This document shows positions 35,018 through 47,249 of a DNA stretch of 64,000 nt, in pieces (the stretch's first letter is position 1; the number at the start of each line of letters is the position of its first letter). The notes under the pieces are model-generated. The model did no database searches and was not told where the DNA came from. It was given only the letters and a program-made list of their open reading frames with translations. The stretch comes from Manis javanica (Eukaryota; Chordata; Mammalia; Pholidota; Manidae), in assembly GCF_040802235.1 (NCBI RefSeq), contig NC_133166.1, positions 112,916,991-112,980,990 of the forward strand, read 5' to 3'. Made by a program: the position numbers and the translations under genes.

Positions 35018-37303
35018 TTTTTTTTACTTATTTTTATTAAGGTGTGATTGATATACACTCTTATGAAGGTTTCACATGAAAAACAATGTGGTTACTACAT
35101 TTACCCTTATTATCAAGTCCCCTCCCATACCCGAATGCAGTCACTGTCCATCAGTGTAGTAAGAAGCCACAGAGTCACTATGTGCCTTCTCTGCGCTACA
35201 CTGCTCTCCCCGTGATCCCCCCACACCATGTGTACTAAACATAATACCCCTCAATCCCCTTCTCCCTCCCTCTCCATCCGCCCTCCCACACCCCTCCCCT
35301 TTGGTAACCACTAGTTCATTCTTGGAGTCTCTGAGTCTGCTGCTGTTTTGTTCCTTCAGTTTTGCTTTGTTGATATACCCCACAAATGAGGGAAATCATT
35401 TGGCATTTGTCTTTCTCTGCCTGGCTTATTTCGCTGAGCATCACGTCCTCCCGCTCCATCCATGTGGTTGCAAATGGTAGAATCTGTTTCTTTATTACTG
35501 CCAAATAGTATTCCATTGTGTATATGTATCACATCTTCTTTATCCATTCATCTACTGATGGACACGTAAGTTGCTTCCATATCTTGGCTATTGTAAAAAG
35601 TGCTGCAATAAACATAGGGATGCATATGTCTTTTTGAATCTGAGAAGTTGTATTCTTTGGGTAAATTCCAAGGAGTGGGATTCCAGGGTCAAATGGTATT
35701 TCTATTTTTAGTTTTTTGAGGAACCTCCATATTGCTTTCCACAATGGTTGAACTAGCTTACATTCTCACCAGCAGTGTAGAGGGTTCCCCTTTCTCTGCA
35801 TCCTCACCAGCATTTGTTGTTCTTATTCTTTTTGATGCTGGCCATCCTTACTGGTGTGAGGTGATATCTCATTGTGGTTTTAATTTGCATTTCTCTGATG
35901 ATTAGTGATGTGGAGCATCTTTTCATGTGCCTGTTGGCCATCTGAATTTCTTCTTTGGAGAACTGTCTCTTCATATCCTCTGCCCATTTGTTAATCGGGT
36001 TATTTGCTTTTTGGGTGTTGAGGCGTGCAAGTTCTTTATATATTTTGGATGTTAACCCCTTGTCAGATATGTCATTTAGAAATATATTCTCTCATACTGT
36101 AGGATTCCTTTTTGTTCTGTTGATGGTGTCCTTTGCTGTACAGAAACTTTTTAGTTTGATGTAGTCCCATGTGTTTATTTTTGCTTTTGTTTCCCTTGCT
36201 CGAGGAGACGGGTTCAGGAAGAAGTTGCTCATGCTTATATTCAGGAGACTTTTGCCTATGTTGTCTTCTCTAAGAGTTTTATGGTTTCATGACTTACATT
36301 CAGATCTTTGATCCATTTCGAGTTTACTTTTGTGTATGGGGTTAAACAATAATCCAGTTTCATTCTCTTGCATGTAGCTGTCCAGTTTTGCCAACACCAG
36401 CTGTTGAAGAGGCTGTCATTTCCCCATTGTATGTCCATGGCTCCTTTATCGTATATTAATTGACCATATATGGTCTGTTCCATTAGTCTATAGGTCTGTT
36501 CTTGTGCCGGTACCAAATTGTCTTGATTACTGTGGCTCTGTAGTAGAGCTTGAAGTTGGGATGCGTAATGCCCCCAGCTTTATTCTTCCTTCTCAGGATT
36601 GCTTTGGCTATTCGAGGTCTTTTGTGGTTCCATATGAATTTTAGAACAATTTTCTCTATTTCATTGAAGAATGCTGTTGGTATTTTGATAGGAATTGCAT
36701 TGACTCTATAGATTGCTTTAGGCAGGATGGCCATTTTAACAATACTAATTCTTCCTATCCATGAGCACGGGATGTGTTTCCATTTATTGGTATCTGCTTT
36801 AATTTCTCTTAAGAGTGTCTTGTAGTTTGCAGGGTATAGGTCTTTCACTTCCTTAGTTAGGTTTATTTCTAGGTATTTTATTCTTTTTGATGCAATTGTG
36901 AATGGAATTGTTTTTCCGATTTCTCTCTCTGCTAGTTCATTGTTAGTGTATAGGAATACAACAGATTTCTGTGTATTAACTTTGTATCCTGCAACTTTGC
37001 TGAATTCAGATATTAGATCTAGTAGTTTAGGGGTGGATTCTTTAAGGTTTTTTATGTACAATATCATGTCATCTACAAAGAGTGACAGTTTGACTTCTTC
37101 CTTGCCAATCTGGATGCCTTTTATTTCTTTGCGCTCTCTGATTGCCGTGGCCAGGACCTCCAGTACTATGTTAAATAGAAGTGGGAAAAGTGGGCATCCT
37201 TATCTTGTTCTTGATCTTAAAGGAAAAGCTTTCAGCTTCTCGCTGTTAAGTATGATGTTGGCTGTGGGTTTGTCATACATGGCCTTTATAATGCTGAGGT
37301 ACT
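35018..37303 (-). mobile_element. 5'-truncated LINE-1 (copy D)
   Basis: A minus-strand L1 of 2.3 kb has its A-tail as poly(T) near 35016-35025 and its 5' truncation near 37303 inside the reverse-transcriptase region. A roughly 15-bp duplication, TATACACT(G/T)AAGTTT, flanks it at 35003-35017 and 37304-37318. Pieces of ORF2 are readable at 37067-36483, 35744-35529 and 35516-35316. Confidence 0.92.
35316..37303 (-). pseudogene. LINE-1 copy D ORF2 C-terminal part, broken
   Basis: The readable part starts in the reverse transcriptase just before the active site, which reads F-V-D-D here instead of F-A-D-D (near 37070). It passes through GYKVNTQKS and the C-terminal MWKAIWRFLKKL segment (35744) and the LICGV end near 35378. 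Frame changes near 36480 and 35530 break it, and the normal stop after LICGV is lost. Confidence 0.85.
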
Positions 37304-37318
37304 TATACACTTAAGTTT

Positions 37319-38189
37319 ATGGTGAATTTAAATTTTTATGTTCGGCTTCTCTATGTCCAATGTATGACTCAAAACAAATGGAGTTTTATGAACAAATTCA
37401 ATTTTTTAACTTCAGCTAAAATATTATTCAAAGAATGCCCAATTTCAACAAAGTTAACAGAAACAGAAGGGAACAAGTTTTGTAACAACCGCAAAGGGCA
37501 AAGCACTGATGATTATTCTAGTTCATCACTGCCCCTGCAGCAGAGCTGTAGGCTTCCTCTAAGAATCTGGGAAATCAGGTTTTTTGCCAAATGGCTAATT
37601 ATACCTCCCCACTTTTTTTCCCTTCATTTGAGTGAGTGCCTGGAGGGATTAAGTGAAATACCTCTAGGCACCATGGAGTGTCTGGGTTCACCTGCGCACC
37701 AGTGCAGCTGCAGCCCCAGCCTCCACCACTGGCAGGGAGAACAAATGGCAACTTCCTGCCCACTGACAAGCGTGACTGGTCTCGCAAGAGTGAACAGGTA
37801 TCAGTTCTCCCTTTCCTTGATTACTTCCCAGTCAATTCTAAGTCTGGCAACATTTTCAGCAGTGTTTCACAGTCAGGATATCCTAGCGCTGACATGCCAA
37901 AAGCCATGCATAAACACATGCGCTGATTAAGTCCTAAATGACTCTCCTTCACTGATCCATCATGTGTAAAAGCAAATGAAAGTTCCAAAATAGCAGAATA
38001 AATAGCAAACAGCTATCATTTTCCCAATTCCACAGTCCTTTGATTTTCTTTGAACTGATTGCTTGAATATGTCAGAGTAACAGCCTGGGCGGACCTCAAG
38101 AGGAGTGCTAAGTGAGAAAAGTCAATCTCAGAAGGTCACATACCACACAAGGCCATTCACACAGCCTCTTCCAGCCAGTAAGCAGAGAT
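37319..38189. other. AP2A2 intron 1, no gene recognised
   Basis: The 203-codon plus-strand ORF at 37319-37930 has no recognisable domain and a composition like its surroundings. Nothing else is supported. Confidence 0.45.
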
Positions 38190-38550
38190 GGAAGACAGAT
38201 CCTTGGTTGGTGAGGAGGGGGTAGGTCTGGCTTTACAGAGTAGCATAAGGGGGCACTGTGGTGATGGAATAGTTGTGCATCTTGATTGAAGGGGCATTAC
38301 AAAAACTACACGTGATAAAAATATACAGATCTACACAGACACACACACCAGGGCATGTACACATAAAAGTGGCAAAATGCAAATACAACCAGTGGACTGT
38401 ACTAACGTCCATCTCCTGGTGTCAAAATTGTACTGTTAGGGGAAATGCCCACCCTAGAGAAGGCAGGGCAAAGGATGTGGGACCTCCCTGTCCATTTCTT
38501 TCCAACTTCCTATGAATCTATATTTATTTCAAAATAAATAATTATTTAAA
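38190..38550 (+). mobile_element. Old LINE-1 3' UTR remnant
   Basis: The layout fits an old L1M 3' end: a TGTGCATCTTGATTG block, then an ATGCAAATACAACCAG block, then CAACTTCCTATGAATCTATA and a final ATTTATTTCAAAATAAATAA. Confidence 0.65.
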
Positions 38551-39384
38551 AACAGGAACTAAGCAAAAGGATTAGAATTTTTTTAATGCCAATTAAAACA
38601 AGAAAGAAACCGTTCCTTAACTCCCACACACTGAACTGGTATTAGCACAATTCAGTGGCCCCTGGGTTGAAGTCAATCAGAAAGGATCAAGTTAATTTTA
38701 TGAGGCACTGAATTAATTTGCTACCTGAGCCACAAAAGCTAGGCTTGAGCATAACACAAGAACCTTTTTAAATTTTGGACCACATTCACTTGCCTATGTC
38801 AAGAGGAGTAATGCTCCCAGCCAGAAAGCTGGCAGTGGGCTACTTCGAGAAGTGCAAAGACACAGAGCATGCTTTTACAGGGGAAAATTTAAGAAACTAG
38901 CTCAGAAAAGTAAACAGAGCTGCAACTGTGGAGCTGAAATTGACTTCGGTGACACTTGAGCTCAAAATCCACCCCTGTCAGTTGAGGAAAGGGAGGCTCA
39001 GCAGCCAGTGGCTGCGGGTCATGGAGCAGCTGAGAGACAGAGTCCAGCCTCTTTCTGCCAGCCCAGTGCTCTCTCCCCACAGAGTCTGACTACACTGGTC
39101 ACCCTCACAACAAGAAAACAGCACACGCAGAGACAGCAGGGGAAAACGGGAAGCAGGGACCCCTCCCTGCCACCCAGGGGTCAAGCTCAGACCAGCTCTG
39201 GCCAGGGTCCACTTTCCAATCCCATCTGCAGCCAGGGGCCCACACTTGCTTGGAACACTAACTCCCTCTTGCTCCAGGCGCACTGTGGCTCTCTGCTTTC
39301 AGTGCCCTTTAGATAATACCGGCCCAAAAATCACCTCCTGGGTGAATTCTTTTCTGGCTTGCTTGACCATCCATCTACTTGTTT

Positions 39385-39480
39385 ACTCAGCACACGTTTG
39401 GTGCCAGATGCTGTGCAAGCAGGGGAGGAGTGACATGGCGAACAAGACCACCGCAGGCCCCATCTTGTGGTGCTCACAGT
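39385..39480 (-). mobile_element. LINE-2 3' end remnant, minus strand
   Basis: Plus-strand text TTTACTCAGCACACGTTTGG followed by GTGCCAGATGCTGTGCAAGC is the reverse of the L2 tail phrases. Short and old. Confidence 0.55.
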
Positions 39481-39654
39481 GTAGGGGGGCACAGCACCAC
39501 AGCTCAAGGACAGCACTCCGGAAGAGAGGACAATGGGACAGCCAGGTTGGAAAGCTGTTTCTGAAGAAGAGGCCCAGACCCACAAGAAGGACCAGGCACC
39601 CCTTCTTCTTAAATAAGCTCTTTCAGGGGACAAATCATCTTATTCATTGGTCTA

Positions 39655-39845
39655 TACCAATGGCTCTCAACCGGGGCCAACTGTGCCCTGTGGGGCATTA
39701 TCTGGAAACATTCTTGCTTGTCACAACTGAGACATCTAGTGGGTTAGAAGCCAAGGATGCTGCTAACCACAGGACAGCTCCCCACAACAGAGGATCAGCC
39801 TCAAATGTCAATGGCGGCACAGGATGGGTGGAGAAAGTCGGGTCT
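39655..39845. mobile_element. MER5-type hAT-Charlie DNA transposon remnant
   Basis: The phrases TGGCTCTCAACCGGGGCCAA, TTGTCACAACTGAGACATC, GATGCTGCTAACCACAGGAC and CTCAAATGTCAATGGCG follow the order of MER5A, a non-autonomous hAT element. Non-coding. Confidence 0.8.
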
Positions 39846-40880
39846 ACACAGCCAACAAGCACCCGTGGAATCCCCACCACATGATAGGCACCTGCTCGTC
39901 AAATGCAGGCAACAGCACAGAATACGCCTAATATATGGGTGACCAGTTTTCTGAGAAATGGGTTTCTGAACAACTCGATTTCCTCCACAGTGGATGAACA
40001 GGCATCACAGCTAATTTAAGGGTTCCCTGAGGCCGTAACAGGCACAAGCTTAGCCTTACAATAATCCGCCTTCTGACTATGAGTGTCACTCCGGTGAAAG
40101 TTATGTTATGTATAGAGGAGGAAGAGAAGAGAACGCAACTTGCCGAGGCACTGGTCTAAGGAAGTCCAGAGTAAGAGAGGGACTGAGTTGGGGGCGACTG
40201 AGTTGGGGGCAGAACCAAGCTGGCCCCAGCATCTCCACACTAGTTTAAGGAGAAAGGGTTCAAGGGGTTCAGCACAACAGCATTCACACGAGGCAGGGTT
40301 ACAAACATTCTTCAAAATGTACATTAAACCTAAAGCAATAAAAATCACGGTAAACTGTTTGATGGATAACAAAGAACAAATAAAACACATTACACAGAAA
40401 CTGGCTTGATGCTTATTTTTCTAGTTGAATAAAGGGGAAAAATGGTCTCTGAAAACCATCCAGTTTCTCTGCACACCAAAGCCAGAATTACCGCAGGTGG
40501 ACCTACCTGCACCCACCCACCTTCTGGCCTGTTGCACCTTGTGGTGTGGACCCTTCCACTCCGACGGGGCATGCCAGGCACCCAGTCTGCTGCCCCTGAT
40601 CTGAGACAGCAGGCAGAGCAGTTCCCCTAAGTCATCCCCGCCCTCCACTGCCCCGTGTCCGGATTCCCCGGGGAAATGGGTCATTTCAAACAGGGTCCAA
40701 AAGGCCACTGGTATCCGGACACAGGGCTGCTTCACCAGCAGGACACCGGTTTCGCTATACCCGCTCCCAAGTGAAAACCCACGCTATTTTGGAAAACGCT
40801 GGGTTAAATGCTCCATTACTGGGAAGACGAGCATAAGGCTGGGGAGAGGCATCTTCGAGGTGCCACAGCCCCCCTGCACC
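39846..40880. other. AP2A2 intron 1 near the promoter, no gene recognised
   Basis: Ordinary intronic sequence that becomes GC-rich after 40400 as it approaches the CpG island. No exon found. Confidence 0.45.
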
Positions 40881-40884
40881 CCCC

Positions 40885-41565
40885 GCGCCCTCCCCCTGCC
40901 CTCTAGGTGAGCACCTGGGACTCCCGCCTTCAGGTCCACACACCGGACCCCCGCTCTCAAGGTCCGGACCCCGGACCCCCGCCCTCTAGTCCTCACCGGG
41001 ACCCCCCTGCGCCACCGCCCTCAAGGTCCGGACCCCGGACCCCGGCCCTCTAGTCCTCACCGGACCCCCGCCCTCTAGTCCTCACCGGGACCCCCCTGCG
41101 CCACCGCCCTCAAGGTCCGGACCCCGGACCCCGGCCCTCTAGTCCTCACCGGACCCCCGCCCTCTAGTCCTCACCGGGACCCCCCTGCGCCACCGCCCTC
41201 AAGGTCCGGACCCCGGACCCCCGCCCTCTAGGTCCACACCCGGACCCCCGCCCTCTAGTCCTCACCCGGACCCCCCTGTGCCACCGCCCTCAAGGTCCGG
41301 CCCCCGGACCCCCGCCCTCTAGTCCTCACCGGACCCCCGCCCTCTAGTCCTCACCCGGACCCCCGCCCTCTAGTCCTCACCCGGACCCCCGCCCTCTAGT
41401 CCTCACCCGGACCCCCCTGTGCCACCGCCCTCAAGGTCCGGCCCCCGGACCCCCGCCCTCTAGGTGAGCACCTGGGACTCCCGCCTTCAGGTCCACACAC
41501 CGGACCCCGCCCTCTAGGTCCGCACCCGGTCCTCCACGTCCACACCCGGACCCCCGCAGGCCAGG
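40885..41565. repeat. GC-rich minisatellite in AP2A2 intron 1
   Basis: An array of variants of a roughly 25-base unit (ACCCCCGCCCTCTAGTCCTC with CACCGG) mixes with a longer unit containing GCCACCGCCCTCAAGGTCCG. The longer unit recurs at 41011, 41100 and 41189 (period 89), then at 41280 and 41421. The strand transcribed as AP2A2 pre-mRNA is the G-rich one. It begins within about 20-100 bases downstream of the exon 1 splice donor. Confidence 0.92.
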
Positions 41566-42060
41566 TCCGGCGCCGCACTCACTCACAGTTGCGGATGTCG
41601 GAGATGAAGACCGCCAGGCCCCGCATCCCGTCCCCCTTCGACACGGCCGGCATCTTTGCGCCCCGGGGAGCGGCCTGGGCTGGCGGGCCGGGGAGGAGTG
41701 GCGAACGGTGAGCTCAGGCCGCCGCCCGAGGAGCCGCCTCAGCCTGGGCAGCCTCGGGCTCAGAGCGCCGCTTCCAGGGCCTCTGCCGCGCGCGCGCACG
41801 CACGCACGCTCGCAGCCGCGCTCACGCGCACGCTCGCTCGCGGGGCAGTGAACGACGACCGGGGCGGGCACAGCGTGAGGTAGCGCGCCCGGCCGCGACG
41901 CGGGGGCGAGCACGTCGAAGGCGGGCGCGCGGAGGCAGGCGCGAGGACGCCCCCTGCAGGCATACGCCGAGGGCAGGGGCGCGCTTCGGCGATAGGGTTG
42001 CTCTCCGCGTAGGGGTCGCCTCCCGGGGGCTCCCCACGACTCTACCCACCTCCGGAGCCC
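41540..42060 (-). promoter_or_regulatory. AP2A2: AP2A2 CpG-island promoter and 5' UTR
   Basis: A dense CpG stretch surrounds exon 1, including a GCGCGCGCACGCACGCACGC run near 41790-41810 of the kind bound by NRF1-like factors. No TATA box is evident. The transcription start is not determinable from sequence alone but should lie between about 41660 and 41950. Confidence 0.75.
41587..41653 (-). CDS. AP2A2: AP2A2 coding exon 1 (AP-2 complex subunit alpha-2, first 22 codons)
   Basis: This encodes the extreme N-terminus of the alpha-2 large subunit of the AP-2 clathrin adaptor, which links cargo and PIP2-rich plasma membrane to clathrin in endocytosis. The translation starts [13 protein letters not shown] and continues to SDIRN plus one base of a Cys codon, identical to the mammalian alpha-adaptin start as I know it. 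The ATG at 41653 has A at -3. A donor, GTGAGT, follows at 41586-41581, leaving phase 1. The exon lies in a CpG island. The other exons, encoding the trunk, hinge and appendage domains, are left of the window. The partner gene AP2A1 has a similar start, but the divergent CHID1 neighbour favours AP2A2. Confidence 0.95.
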
Positions 42061-44555
42061 ACCACTACAGTCCCCAGCCCCAGGCTAGGCCCCCCCACGG
42101 CCCCGACCCAGCTTGGACCCCCTACGACCCTGCCCTCCCAGCCTCCTGGACACCACCACCGCATCCCCAGCCCAGGTTCTAAGGCAGCCCTCCTCGGGGG
42201 CTTGGCCTGCAGTTCAGAGCTCGGAGGGCCTGCTGCACATCACCAGGCTATCCAGAGACAGCCCCTTTACAGAGGGGGAGAGTGCGGCCTGAGGAGAAAG
42301 GACTGCGGATCCCCATCCCATGACAGCACCAGGTGACCCCAGGACCCAGTCCAGGGTCCCTCAGTGCCCAACCAGAGTCCTCTGCCACTGTTACCACCAC
42401 CAGCCTCTGCATCCTGACGAGGTGGTGGCAGAGGACCACCCCTGTGGGCCTACCCTCCAGTGCACTGCAGGGGGCCTTGGCCAAGCACGGAACCCCAGGG
42501 AGTCTGGAGAGCAGGTGACCCTCCCCAGCTCGCTTTTATGAAGCCCAGTGGCTTTGAAAAGGAAGCTCCATCCTCATCAGCGGTTATCCAGGCCCTGTAT
42601 CTAGAACTGGCCCAGAACTACAAATGAGATCTCTGTCCCACCCTGCCTCATTTCCTCAGTTCCCTGTGGACTCAGGCCAGTAGGAGTAAGGGGCAGGGCC
42701 CCTCCCATGGCACCCCACCCAGGCTCTGGGCCTCCAGAACCCCTGGGGGAAACCAGAACCCATGGAGATACCAATCCTCCAAGATAGCAATTTCACCACC
42801 TTCCAACACCTTCCAAAGAGCTGGGCCAGCAGAGGGCTTCTTGGAGGAGAGGCCTTCCACCCTCCCCAGCCAAGGCCTGCATCCCCATGCCAGGAGGTAA
42901 CCCTCCCGCAGCCAGGCCAGATGATTCAGACAGGCAGGTCCCAACCCATCCCCAGCAGCCACTCACAGGATAGGGCGGCCCTGGGGGACTGCAGGGGCTC
43001 ACGCAGGGCATTGGGAGAGCTCTAACTCAGCCTGGGGTGGAGGGCTTCTCAAAGGACATGCCGACTCTGGGCTTCCCCAGACTCCTGGGAGTCCCACAGG
43101 TGTGGGGAGGGCTAGGGAGCCCCAGAGCCTGAGGAGACACAGGAAGCCATGAGAAAAACCCCACCTGTTCTCAGCTCCTGCACCTTCCCAGACACCAAAG
43201 CCCTTCAGATCAGTTGCCACCATCAGGTTTGGGGCCTGAGGTCACGTGGCTCACCCTGACACCACTCAGCAAGGGACAGGCTGCCTCTTGTAGTGTGTAG
43301 TGCTTGGAAACAGTTTCGCGTCTTGTGTGAGCTGGACATCTGTCACATTTTCGGCACTCATCACAGCATCATTTCCAGATAGGGGTAGAGCTGAGAGTCT
43401 CCTTTCTCCATCCATGGCCACTGGGTGTTGAGGGCCCCACAGACTCAAACCCAACTGCATTGTGGAAGTGAAGACAAAGACTGGGGAGTCCTGGGCCTGC
43501 AGTGTGGCCATAGGATTTGGGCATCTGCAGCACTTGCTGACTGTGTTTCAGCTTCTACCCAGACCTGAGCCTTCTTAGGCTTCCTCTTGGTTTTATGAGT
43601 GACCCTGTTTCCTTCCCATAATCTCTGGAGTGTATTTCAGATAATAACCCTTCCAGAAAATTGGGATTAGCAGCCTGGTATGGGTGTGGCTAGAGGCCGC
43701 TAACACCAGCATGTTCAGGGACAGGGCTGTGGTAGTCCTTGGCACCTCATAGCTACCTGTGGTCATAGGAATGACATGCTGGGGAAGGCCAGGCTCTGGG
43801 GGCCAAGCACTTACCCTGCCATGGAAGGTGCAGCGCTTGAGCAATTCAAGATCTCTGTTTGGAAATGAGGACAGACCCCCTGAGGGGTCAGAAGCTTCAA
43901 CTCCTGACTGCTCAGGGTGGCAGAAAGCTGCCTGTGGCTGCAGACTTCATTTCTAGCAGCCATAAGACTGAGCCCAAAGCCATGCAGCTGGACTCAGACT
44001 GTTGTGAAATAGCCACAGAAATTGAACCTACAGCATCCGCAGATGTCTTGCGGGAAAGCAAGGCACACAGAGCTCAGAGACCTGGGATGGGATGAATGGG
44101 ATCGCTGAAAGGACCCCAGTCTCCCAAATGCCACCCTGCCAGCCTCCACAGCCCATTTCCCCCCATTGGACAAACTTGTCCTGTACTTGAAGATGCTGTA
44201 ACCCCATCTCTTGAAGGGATTACTTTCTAAGGAAAAAGTCCATTTCCCTCAGATCTCCCTGGCTCAGCCCTATCCCTTGAAACCGGGAAGAGTCAAGTCC
44301 CAACACAAAGTCACATTCAGACCGGGGAGGCTCAACCACCAGGAGACTGTGGGAGGTTGAGTTCATGTACATAGAATGGATGGAGCTGCAGAACGTGTAG
44401 GACAGATGCCAAGGGAATGGCCTGGAGCAGCAGGCCTATCCCATGGGGCCCCCGGTGATCTGGGTCACCTGAGCCGGCTTGGGCAGCCAACTGCCTAGAA
44501 GCTGGGCTCAGGGTGGCCCAGGTTAAAATTCCTGGATATAGTGCAGAGAGGAATT
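42061..44555. other. Intergenic DNA between AP2A2 and CHID1, no gene recognised
   Basis: A GC-rich non-coding stretch. Short ORFs have no recognisable content. Confidence 0.5.
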
Positions 44556-44559
44556 CAAT

Positions 44560-44895
44560 GATTCATCCTCTCCCAGTTCTGGAGGCTGGACGTCTCTGAT
44601 CAAGGTTCCTTCTGAAGCTGAGAGAAAGGTCCAGCCCAGGCTTGAGACAGCTGTCCTCACCTCACGCCTCTTCATCCCCTCTACCCTCTGTGCACATCTC
44701 TTTCTGTGTGTATCTGAATTTCCCCATTTTACACGGATACCAGTTATATTGGGTTAGGGTCAACCCTACCTCAGTATGAACTCATCTTAATTAATTATAT
44801 TTGCAATGAGCCAAATAAGGTGACATTCTGAGGTCCTGGGGGTACAAATTTCAACGTGTGAACTTTCAGGGGACACAAATTCACCCCATAGCACA
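44560..44895 (-). mobile_element. Old LTR-like repeat, minus strand
   Basis: Phrases CAGTTCTGGAGGCTGGACGT, TATTGGGTTAGGGTCAACCC, AAGGTGACATTCTGAGGTCC and GGGGACACAAATTCACCCCA follow the order of a common mammalian LTR-derived repeat, possibly MaLR. Related to 45665-46080 and to the plus-strand repeat at 28515-29010. Confidence 0.5.
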
Positions 44896-45664
44896 TGTTG
44901 ATATAAGCACATTTGGGGACATGATTTTGATTCCCTGCTCCCTTTTCCATCCGACCTGCTTGGGACATGGTTTTGATAGCTGGAGCCACATTCTGGACCA
45001 TGAGGGTGAGCATACACATACCCCACCAGCCCTTAAACCACCCTGTGCCTGCCCCTGTGACTGGGACCCTGCTATGCCTGACCAGACCTATTCCCTTACC
45101 TGAGGGTGCTGTCATGGAAGCTTCTCGGTTCTAGGGGCCTGGGCATGTCAGAATGCCCTCCCACCCTATCCTGTGGCTGGGCATGAAGATCACTTTGCAT
45201 CCACGCCCCTGGGGCTTGAAGGGGCTTAACAACCCCTGTCAATCATCAGTAAACAGCCAGAGGGGCAATGCAGCTGGTGACACCAACCAGAGGCAGGGTG
45301 CAGGAGGTGGCTATGAAGATGGGCCCCCACCACCACCATTTTGCCAGACCAGGCATCCTGTTCACTCCTACCATAGGGACCTGTGATCTCCAGTCTCCCT
45401 AAGTTACCTGTCAAAAATATACCCTTTCACCTTACAGTCCAGACCAGCCATGCCAGCACCCAGCTATTCAGCACCACGTGGCTTTGGGTACTTTGTGGCA
45501 AGGGCTTCCATCCCAGGCCAATATATGCTCACCTGAGCTCCTACCACTAAGGGCCCAGCCAAGGTGAGCTATTGGAATGTGTCCATTTTAAGATTAGCCT
45601 GAGAAAAACAGCTTTAGGAAATAAAACACACCCAAAAATATCAGTTCAGGCCTTTCAGCACCAG

Positions 45665-46080
45665 CACAGTAGTTTTCTGGGGTGGCCGTAATGATTTACC
45701 CCCAACTGGGGGCTCAAAAAACGATAGGAATGTTTCTCTCACAGTCTGGAGGCCAGAAGCCCAAGATCAAGGTGTCAGCAGAGCTGGTTCCCCAGGGAGA
45801 CTGCTCCTGTCTTCCAGCATCTGGTGGCTGTAGCACCCTTGCCCTGGGGTTGCATGACCCCCCTCTCTGCATCATGTCATGGCTTCTCCCTGTGTCTGTG
45901 TGTCAACCTCCCTGTTTCTCTTATAAGGATGCCAGCCTTGGTATAGGGTGAATCCTAAAATTCTAAATCCAGACTAAAATTGGATTTAGGCTCACCCTAA
46001 ATCTGAGATGAGCTCATCCCAGGTTCCTTACACATCTGCAGAAATGCTTTTTCCAAATGAGATCACTTTCACAGGTGCAA
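45665..46080 (-). mobile_element. Second old LTR-like repeat, minus strand
   Basis: It carries CACAGTCTGGAGGCCAGAAG, ATCAAGGTGTCAGCAGAGCT, CTTCTCCCTGTGTCTGTGTG and ATAAGGATGCCAGCC in the same order as the repeat at 44560. The family name is uncertain. Confidence 0.5.
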
Positions 46081-47249
46081 GGAGCAGGGATGTGGACAAT
46101 CTCTGGGAGCCCACCCCACTCCCCACTACAACCACCAAGAAGTACTGGCCCCCTTTGGCCTCCTGGCATACCTACCACCTTTCCCTCTGTTACAGGGGTG
46201 TTTTAAGGTCAGTGGTAGACAATGAGAAGTATAAAACCCATGAGGATGCCATGAAGCACACCACCCTGGACAGTGCCCCTCCCCCCCACAGACGCTCACC
46301 TCAGGGCCCAGCACCTGCCCAGTCCCTGGCCCACCCATACACCAGATGGCTTACAGCACCCAGATCACAGCCAGCCCCTCACCGAGGCCAGATGGTCTGA
46401 CAGGGCCCGCACACGGGACACAGAAAATCTGCTGTGCTGGCTCTGAAGCAATATCCAGAAGCTTCTGCTGCACGTGAACACACCCTACTTCCCCTCCCTT
46501 CTCACTCTGGACCTTGCTTATCCCAGCACCCAGGGAGGATGTCTCCATCCATGAGCCGGGGTAGGCTCAGCAACAGGAAATCCTGATATGTTTCCCTCTT
46601 CCTAGGCTTCCAGCCTCAAAACTGGAATATTTTGAAGCCCAGGAGTGATAGGTCATGGTCAGTGATAGTGGCCTAGGCCCTGCCCTTGGGGCAACCCTCT
46701 GCTGAGGCCTCCCCATCAAAACAGGACGAGTCACGGGTTGTCACTGCCAGGAAGGGCCTTGCCATGTGCTGACTTGGCAAATGAGGAGAGGCCTAGGGCC
46801 TCCTGTGAGGCTGGACATCCCCTGCCAGGAGCACTGTCCAGCTAGGGGAAGACACAGGTCTAGTCCCCAGGAGCCCCACAGCCACCAGGTACCTCCAACA
46901 AACATATGAGTGCTCTTGGGGGTGTCAGTGACCTAATGGGCTCCCCACAGTACCTCAGGAACACCCTTGAGGCTATCCCAGAGAGCCACCCTCAGGCTGG
47001 GGGCCCTCGGCTGACCAGGTGCACCTGGATGGGGTGCTTTGGCCCTGCAGGTGTCCCCAGAGCATGGGGGGTTCTGTTGGCAGCAGCAGGGCTCCTCTCT
47101 GCATTTCCTTTCACTCCATGGGGCCTGTACAAAGTTCAGAGCCTGGACCCAGCCTGGGCATCCTGCACCCAGTCCTGCCAGGGCAGCCTGCTCCGCAAGC
47201 AAGAGGGCCAGGAATAGGAGCTGAGGACTGGGTTTAGGGCCTGGGCAAG
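46081..47249. other. Intergenic DNA, no gene recognised
   Basis: GC-rich unique-looking sequence. A possible G/C-biased ORF near 46906-47217 has no recognisable content. Confidence 0.45.

Larger units (their letters stand above)
1..41586 (-). other. AP2A2: AP2A2 intron 1 (window portion)
   Basis: Everything left of the exon 1 donor at 41586 lies in the first intron, because no sequence encoding the expected exon 2 peptide (SKEAEIKRIN region) was seen on the minus strand. A very long first intron is also a feature of human AP2A2. Copies A, B and D of L1 are in sense and copy C is antisense. Confidence 0.7.

Noticed and set aside
37319..37930. 203-codon plus-strand open frame
   Set aside because: No recognisable domain, ordinary intronic composition, and it begins at the edge of an L1 insertion.
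40885..41565. CRISPR-like array
   Set aside because: It is a eukaryotic minisatellite: units are contiguous without unique spacers, and the context is a mammalian promoter.
1..41586. AP2A2 exon 2 or later exons
   Set aside because: No minus-strand sequence encoding the expected exon 2 peptide was seen by eye. A short exon could have been missed; a protein-to-genome alignment would decide.
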